From Phycisphaeraceae bacterium (lineage in GTDB: Bacteria; Planctomycetota; Phycisphaerae; Phycisphaerales; Phycisphaeraceae), in contig JADZCR010000005.1 in the NCBI GenBank assembly GCA_020851465.1, forward strand, positions 248,001 through 312,000: a stretch of 64,000 nucleotides of DNA, given 5' to 3'. A model generated the notes under the pieces. That model searched no databases. It saw only the letters and a list, made by a program, of their open reading frames with translations, and was not told where the DNA came from. Positions 60,052 through 64,000 of this stretch are shown one piece after another; the stretch's first letter is position 1; each line of letters opens with the position of its first letter. A program made the translations under genes and the position numbers.

Positions 60052-60690
60052 TCACTTCTTTGCCGCCCACAACATTCCTCGCAGCACAATGTCTCGTGCT
60101 TCGGGGACATCGAAGTCCTTGTACGTATGTCCCCATGCTGCGTAGAACACGTTTCCTTTACCCCATGTTTTGGTCCAGATATAAGGCATGACCACACCGC
60201 TTTCCTCGAAGGTGATGGTGCCCAGTACGTTGTTTGCTGGATCGACGTGGAGGTAGTAGCGCTCAGTATTGGTAAGATCGAAGTCTTTGAGACCTCGCGT
60301 GATTTCGTGGCTCTTATCAGTGAGTTTAACTGTGTAGCGCGGATAGAGGTTTCCCGGGTGAGCAACCCATTGCCCACCGGTCATCCATTGGTAACCGGTA
60401 TTCATGCGGAATGAGTCGCACATGCCGCCGTGAAATCCCGCAAGTCCCACTCCGTTAGCAACAGCCGCACTGAGGCCTTGCTCTTGTTCGGGTTTGATCT
60501 GACCCATGGTCCAGATCGGAACAATGAGGCTTAGTGACTCCATCAAGGTTTTGTCAGCGTAGCTATCAAGCGTATTGGAGACCTCGACCTCGAATCCCTT
60601 TTCCCGTAATAGCGGTACAAAAACATCTGCCGATTCTTTCGGCGTATGCCCATCCCAGCCGCCCCAAACAATGAGAGCCTTGCGAGCCAT
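60052..60690 (-). CDS. ThuA-domain protein
   Basis: A 212-residue protein of the ThuA-like family, which has a class I glutamine-amidotransferase-like fold. ALIVWGGWDGHTPKESADVF at the start, LIVPIWTMGQIKPEQEQGL, GVGLAGFHGGMCDSFRMNTGYQWMTGG and YYLHVDPANNVLGTITF are the family's usual segments, and VFYAAWGHTYKDFDVPEARDIV is the typical C-terminal end. No nucleophile Cys triad is evident. ATG 60690 is preceded by AAGGACGGAG. ThuA proteins are associated with trehalose or other sugar use; here no oxidoreductase partner is adjacent. The frame extends to 60783, but those 31 residues have no counterpart. Confidence 0.88.
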   Translation of the reverse strand: MARKALIVWGGWDGHTPKESADVFVPLLREKGFEVEVSNTLDSYADKTLMESLSLIVPIWTMGQIKPEQEQGLSAAVANGVGLAGFHGGMCDSFRMNTGYQWMTGGQWVAHPGNLYPRYTVKLTDKSHEITRGLKDFDLTNTERYYLHVDPANNVLGTITFEESGVVMPYIWTKTWGKGNVFYAAWGHTYKDFDVPEARDIVLRGMLWAAKK

Positions 60691-60819
60691 AAACTCCGTC
60701 CTTTTTTGGAAAGCGAGCATAATAGCAGAACGGTTTTCATATGTGTCCCGTATGGCAACGGAAGGATTACTCAGTGATACCACATCGACAATCGTCCTGG
60801 AACATTCGACAATCTAAAC

Positions 60820-61368
60820 ATGTCTCACCAGAACCTCTGGGCACCGTGGCGTCTTGATTATCTCCGTTCGCTTGACCCGGCAGTTAAGCCACCAACAGCC
60901 ATCGATCCGCCACGTTGTTTTCTCTGCGACGCTGCGGTCGCGGAAGCTGGATCGCCTGAAGCGAAAAATCGACTCGTTCTGCTGCGTGACGCGCGAGGTG
61001 TGATCATCCTCAATCGCTATCCTTACACCAATGGCCATCTTCTGATAGCGCCGATAGATCACATCGGGGACCTGGCCGATCTTGATTCCGTGCAGCGCAA
61101 TAGCCTTTTTGAGCTGGTGGCACTGGCGGAGGAGCTTCTAAGATCAACCATCAATCCGCAGGGTATCAATGTCGGCATCAACATCGGCCGTGCCGCCGGT
61201 GCGGGTGTTCCCGGTCACCTGCATGTCCACGTAGTGCCTCGCTGGGCAGGTGATGTGAACTTCATGGAGACGGTTGGCCAGATTCGCGTGATTCCTCAGG
61301 CCTTGGATCAAAGCTATGAGCATCTGGCGAAGGAGATTCAGCAGATATCAAAGCAGATATCAAAATAG
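60820..61368 (+). CDS. HIT-family nucleotide hydrolase/transferase
   Basis: A 182-residue histidine-triad protein. The catalytic HLHVHVVPRW motif near residue 130 and GVIILNRYPYTNGHLLIAPIDHI near residue 60 define the family; WAPWRLDYLRS at the start and CFLCDA are typical of the AP4A phosphorylase-type HIT branch found in many bacteria, where Cys residues can bind zinc. It handles dinucleotide polyphosphates or nucleotide-linked compounds. ATG 60820 is divergent from thuA. The C terminus is a short Gln/Lys repeat (QQISKQISK). Confidence 0.92.
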   Translation: MSHQNLWAPWRLDYLRSLDPAVKPPTAIDPPRCFLCDAAVAEAGSPEAKNRLVLLRDARGVIILNRYPYTNGHLLIAPIDHIGDLADLDSVQRNSLFELVALAEELLRSTINPQGINVGINIGRAAGAGVPGHLHVHVVPRWAGDVNFMETVGQIRVIPQALDQSYEHLAKEIQQISKQISK

Positions 61369-61459
61369 AGAGGCGATAACTACGAAGTTTCGCAACAGCA
61401 GTTGCTGCTGTATCAGGCGGCAGTCGTCTATTGCTGAAGTACGAAACAATGGATCAGAT

Positions 61460-61828
61460 TTACGCAGCAGACTTTGGTTCAAAGTGAATGCCGATCTCGT
61501 GGCCGTAGTCTTTCTTCGTGCAGCGTGCAACGCGACCGTAATAATCCATGCCGCGTTCCGGGCCGTGAGGCGGGACAAAGACGACAATGGTAGAGTCCAG
61601 TGGCAGCGCATCCTGACATACGGCACCGATTCCGCAGTCAGACATGTTGACCAATTGCAGGGAGCGGATTCGCTGGAGTGTGCCGTCCGCAGGGTCCGCT
61701 TGGCTGACCGCAGTGGCTCGGCCTGTTACCGAATATCGCTGGGCACGACGCTGCTCGAAGCGATAGGTATCGCGAGGTTTTGACGGCGGGGCGGAAGTGT
61801 CAACGAGTTTTAAAATTGCAGCGGCCAT
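61460..61828 (-). CDS. PilZ-domain c-di-GMP-binding protein
   Basis: A 122-residue single PilZ domain. The RRAQRYSVTGRATAV segment (RxxxR motif near residue 27) and the NMSDCGIGAVCQ strand (D/NxSxxG motif near residue 61) form the c-di-GMP site, and HEIGIHFEP ends the barrel. It probably couples c-di-GMP levels to surface properties or motility; no partner is adjacent. ATG 61828 is preceded by AGGAG at good spacing. It is divergent from the cobA-hemD fusion gene. The nearest other c-di-GMP-type gene is the degenerate GGDEF protein at 52.4-55.0 kb. Confidence 0.88.
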   Translation of the reverse strand: MAAAILKLVDTSAPPSKPRDTYRFEQRRAQRYSVTGRATAVSQADPADGTLQRIRSLQLVNMSDCGIGAVCQDALPLDSTIVVFVPPHGPERGMDYYGRVARCTKKDYGHEIGIHFEPKSAA

Positions 61829-61893
61829 GTTTGGCTCCTGACTTTTCCCTCACTCATCCGACATCGGCGAGAAAGGAACACGGATTAACCAGC

Positions 61894-63492
61894 TTGCCCG
61901 AATTACCTACATCCAACAGATCGCATTCGCCACTTAAACCGGCCTCCGGATCGTCACGCGGCCGCGTCGCTTTAGTGGGGGCGGGACCGGGGGATCCCGG
62001 CTACATCACCGTGCGCGGCATGGAATTGCTTCGCCTGGCCGATGTAGTCGTGTTTGATGCTCTGGCGAACCCGGTTTTATTGGACGAAGCACCAAATCAC
62101 GCCGAATTGATCGATGCCGGTAAACGGGCAGGCGATTGCAAGCTCACCCAGGATCAGATCAACGAGTTGCTTGTTCAGAAGGCCAAAGAGGGGAAACTGG
62201 TCATCCGGTTGAAAGGGGGGGATCCCTACTTATTTGGACGTGGCGCGGAAGAAATGATGTACCTGGCGCGGCACGGGATCGGTGCTGAGGTTGTACCCGG
62301 TGTTACCTCTGGAATTGCTGCACCGATGACGGCTGGTATCCCTGTGACGTATCGCGGACAGGCAAGCACTGTGACATTGATTGCTGGTCATGAAGATCCT
62401 GCCAAGGGTGTTTCGTCGATTGATTACGCAGCAGTGGTCTCTCTGATCCGATCCGGAGGTACAGCATGTTTTTACATGGGGATCGGACGTTTGGCGGACA
62501 TTGTGAATGAGTTGAAAAGTTGTGGGCTGGCCGAGGAAACGCCAGTTGCTGTAGTGCAATGGGGTACCACACCACAGCAGCGCAGTCTGCGCACGACACT
62601 TATCAATGCCGCTCGATTAGTCGAAGAGTCTGGACTTGGTGCTCCGGCGATTGTTGTTGTCGGGGCGGTCGCAGGACTTGAAGCTCCTGGTCTGGATTCC
62701 TTCATTCGTCGGCCGTTGTTTGGTCAGCGCATTTTGATAACTCGTACGCGGCAGCGTGCTTCCGTACTGAAGAAAATGTTAATCGAGCAGGGGGCGTTGG
62801 TGCTTGAAGCACCGACCATCGAAATCGTAGAGGTGAGCCAAAAAGATTCAGAAATCATCAATGAGGTTATTCGAGGTGTTCGTGATTATGACTGGTTGAT
62901 CCTTACGAGTGTCAATGGCGTTGCTGCGCTGGGAGACCGGTTGACGGAATTGAAATTGGATGCACGTCACCTCGCTGGTGTGAAGATTGCGGCAATAGGC
63001 AGCGCAACGGCTGATGATCTGCGGACGAGGCTCGGCATCCGTGCCGATCTGACACCGGCACGCTATGTTGCCGAATCTCTCGTTGATGAGATGCTGACGA
63101 GAGAAAATGTGCAGGGGAAAAAATGTCTGCTCCTGCGGGCGGACATTGCGCGGTCGGAATTGCCAAGATTATTGGAAAACAAAGGTGCGAAGGTCACGGA
63201 TCTGGCTGTCTATCACACGAAGTGTGCAGATGGTTTGCCGGTGAAAGTGCTGGAAGCACTGAGAAGAGCAGAAGTGAATTGGATTACGTTTACCAGTTCT
63301 TCTTCAGTCAGGAATTTGATTGAGATACTTGGCTCTGAGCGAGCACTACTCGAAAAAGTTCGCCTTGTGTCAATCGGACCTGTAACAAGCGAAACCATTC
63401 GTCAATCAGGACTGCAAGTTTCGCTGGAAGCCGGGCAGTCTGATATCGAAGGTTTGGTGAAAGTTCTCTGCGAGGGAGCGCGATCAAAGTGA
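61894..63492 (+). CDS. Fused uroporphyrinogen-III C-methyltransferase / uroporphyrinogen-III synthase
   Basis: A 532-residue two-domain enzyme of tetrapyrrole synthesis. The N-terminal CobA/SUMT half (about residues 24-265) has VALVGAGPGDPGYITVRGMELL, RLKGGDPYLFGRGAEE and VVPGVTSGIAAPMTAGIPVTYRG, which bind S-adenosylmethionine and methylate uroporphyrinogen III for siroheme or cobalamin. The C-terminal HemD half (from about residue 280) has GQRILITRTRQRASVLKKML and ITFTSSSSVRNLIEIL and closes the hydroxymethylbilane ring. This fusion is common in several phyla. I set the start at TTG 61894 because the preceding codons are not family-like and GGA lies nine bases upstream; the frame itself is open back to 61780. 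No other hem or cob gene is adjacent. Confidence 0.92.
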   Translation: MPELPTSNRSHSPLKPASGSSRGRVALVGAGPGDPGYITVRGMELLRLADVVVFDALANPVLLDEAPNHAELIDAGKRAGDCKLTQDQINELLVQKAKEGKLVIRLKGGDPYLFGRGAEEMMYLARHGIGAEVVPGVTSGIAAPMTAGIPVTYRGQASTVTLIAGHEDPAKGVSSIDYAAVVSLIRSGGTACFYMGIGRLADIVNELKSCGLAEETPVAVVQWGTTPQQRSLRTTLINAARLVEESGLGAPAIVVVGAVAGLEAPGLDSFIRRPLFGQRILITRTRQRASVLKKMLIEQGALVLEAPTIEIVEVSQKDSEIINEVIRGVRDYDWLILTSVNGVAALGDRLTELKLDARHLAGVKIAAIGSATADDLRTRLGIRADLTPARYVAESLVDEMLTRENVQGKKCLLLRADIARSELPRLLENKGAKVTDLAVYHTKCADGLPVKVLEALRRAEVNWITFTSSSSVRNLIEILGSERALLEKVRLVSIGPVTSETIRQSGLQVSLEAGQSDIEGLVKVLCEGARSK

Positions 63493-63532
63493 GTCTGTGC
63501 GGGTGAAGTGGTAACCCTATCTCGTGGATTTC

Positions 63533-64000
63533 TTACGGCCACTCGAGCAGCCCGAATAGTCGTGGATGGTGGTAGTTCTGGGAAGTACCTTCCCACACGG
63601 AAAACCAGTTCTGAAGGTAATTGGGATTATTCGATGCCTGCCCACGGAAGTTACGACAGAAGTTGACAGGAATTTTGGTGCCTTTAGCAGGTACGCTTGG
63701 GAAGGCATCGTACGGAATGAGTACTTCGCAAACCCACTGTGCTGCATCACGATTGATAGTGGTTTTGATGATGGGGCTGGCATTCCATGGCGAACCTTCG
63801 CCGTTAATTCCCAGATCTCCGTTGGGACAGGCGGTAGCGAAGTACTCCCCCTTCGCGTTGACGATGAGTTGGTGGTAGTCCGTTCGGTTGCCGTCAATAT
63901 CGATAAAAATTTCGATGGAGTCATCGTTACACAGCTGGGCGGAGCCTGTTACACGGGTGGTGATGAGCTGCGCAAGGTTTGGATCGGAGTTAACGAAGGC
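63533..64000 (-). CDS. CBM9-like carbohydrate-binding domain protein, C-terminal part (5' truncated by window edge)
   Basis: The minus-strand frame is open from the last base of the window to the TAA at 63533-63535, giving 155 codons without a start, so the gene begins outside. The sequence has the feel of a family 9 carbohydrate-binding or DOMON-like sandwich: CNDDSIEIFIDIDGNRTDYHQLIVN, GEYFATACPNGDLGING, WVCEVLIPYDAFPSVPAKGTKIPVNFCRNF and NWFSVWEGTSQNYHHPRLFGLLEWP. These follow the layout of such domains at the end of large planctomycete exported proteins. It is convergent with cobA-hemD (40-base gap). The full length and the rest of the architecture are outside the window. Confidence 0.7.
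   Translation of the reverse strand, partial: AFVNSDPNLAQLITTRVTGSAQLCNDDSIEIFIDIDGNRTDYHQLIVNAKGEYFATACPNGDLGINGEGSPWNASPIIKTTINRDAAQWVCEVLIPYDAFPSVPAKGTKIPVNFCRNFRGQASNNPNYLQNWFSVWEGTSQNYHHPRLFGLLEWP

Overview
The window is a chromosomal segment at roughly mid-to-high 50s percent GC by eye. It looks like a member of the Planctomycetota, most plausibly the class Phycisphaerae. The pointers are a PEP-CTERM exported protein, several pseudopilin-type proteins scattered outside any secretion operon, many TTG/GTG starts, housekeeping genes separated from their usual partners (rpoBC away from the L7/L12 and S12/S7 genes, nuoD alone, coaB alone), and a sugar-degradation flavour. The lineage is an inference from gene content; no rRNA gene is present to confirm it.

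Layout. 0-1.1 kb: 3' part of an L-fucose-isomerase-like gene and a tiny ankyrin protein. 1.2-2.3 kb: a STAS antagonist and an RsbW-like kinase behind a near-consensus promoter. 2.4-6 kb: ybeY, a CorC-like membrane protein and cysS. 6-17 kb, minus strand: rhamnulokinase, pgsA, a HI0933-type flavoprotein, five-domain S1 protein, an aldo/keto-reductase-like protein, 3-methyladenine glycosylase, CcsA, ResB and a lipoprotein with a duplicated domain. 17-19.2 kb: a sialidase gene bracketed by two truncated, same-orientation IS1380-type remnants. 19.4-31.4 kb: korAB, rpoB, rpoC and a strong terminator. 31.4-36.7 kb: two pseudopilins, an ABC ATPase, a PEP-CTERM protein and tRNA-Ser(GGA). 36.8-45 kb: truB and queA (overlapping tails), small unknown genes, an STN-like exported protein, an AI-2E permease, a phytoene-synthase-like protein lacking its acidic motifs, an M16 homologue lacking its zinc motif, and coaB. 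45-50.3 kb: GHL6/GH42M-type and GH18-type glycoside hydrolases and a VWA membrane protein. 50.4-58.3 kb: Fur-like regulator, purM, a PAS/GAF protein with a decayed GGDEF domain, a conserved-looking coiled-coil protein, M29 aminopeptidase and an APH-like kinase. 58.4-64 kb: lone nuoD, a possible frameshifted small gene, ThuA-like, HIT, PilZ, fused CobA-HemD, and the C-terminal part of a CBM9-like protein that runs off the window.

Themes. Carbohydrate use recurs (fucose-isomerase-like, rhamnulokinase, sialidase, GHL6, GH18, ThuA, CBM9-like) without forming one operon. Several proteins keep a family fold but have lost catalytic signatures (phytoene-synthase-like, M16, GGDEF, aldo/keto reductase), which suggests binding or regulatory roles. 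I did not find CRISPR, phage or an obvious new defence system. The most interesting items are the sialidase/IS1380 island, the inactive isoprenoid-synthase-like protein with a cysteine insertion, the duplicated-domain lipoprotein beside ResB-CcsA, and the unannotated small gene after thuA.
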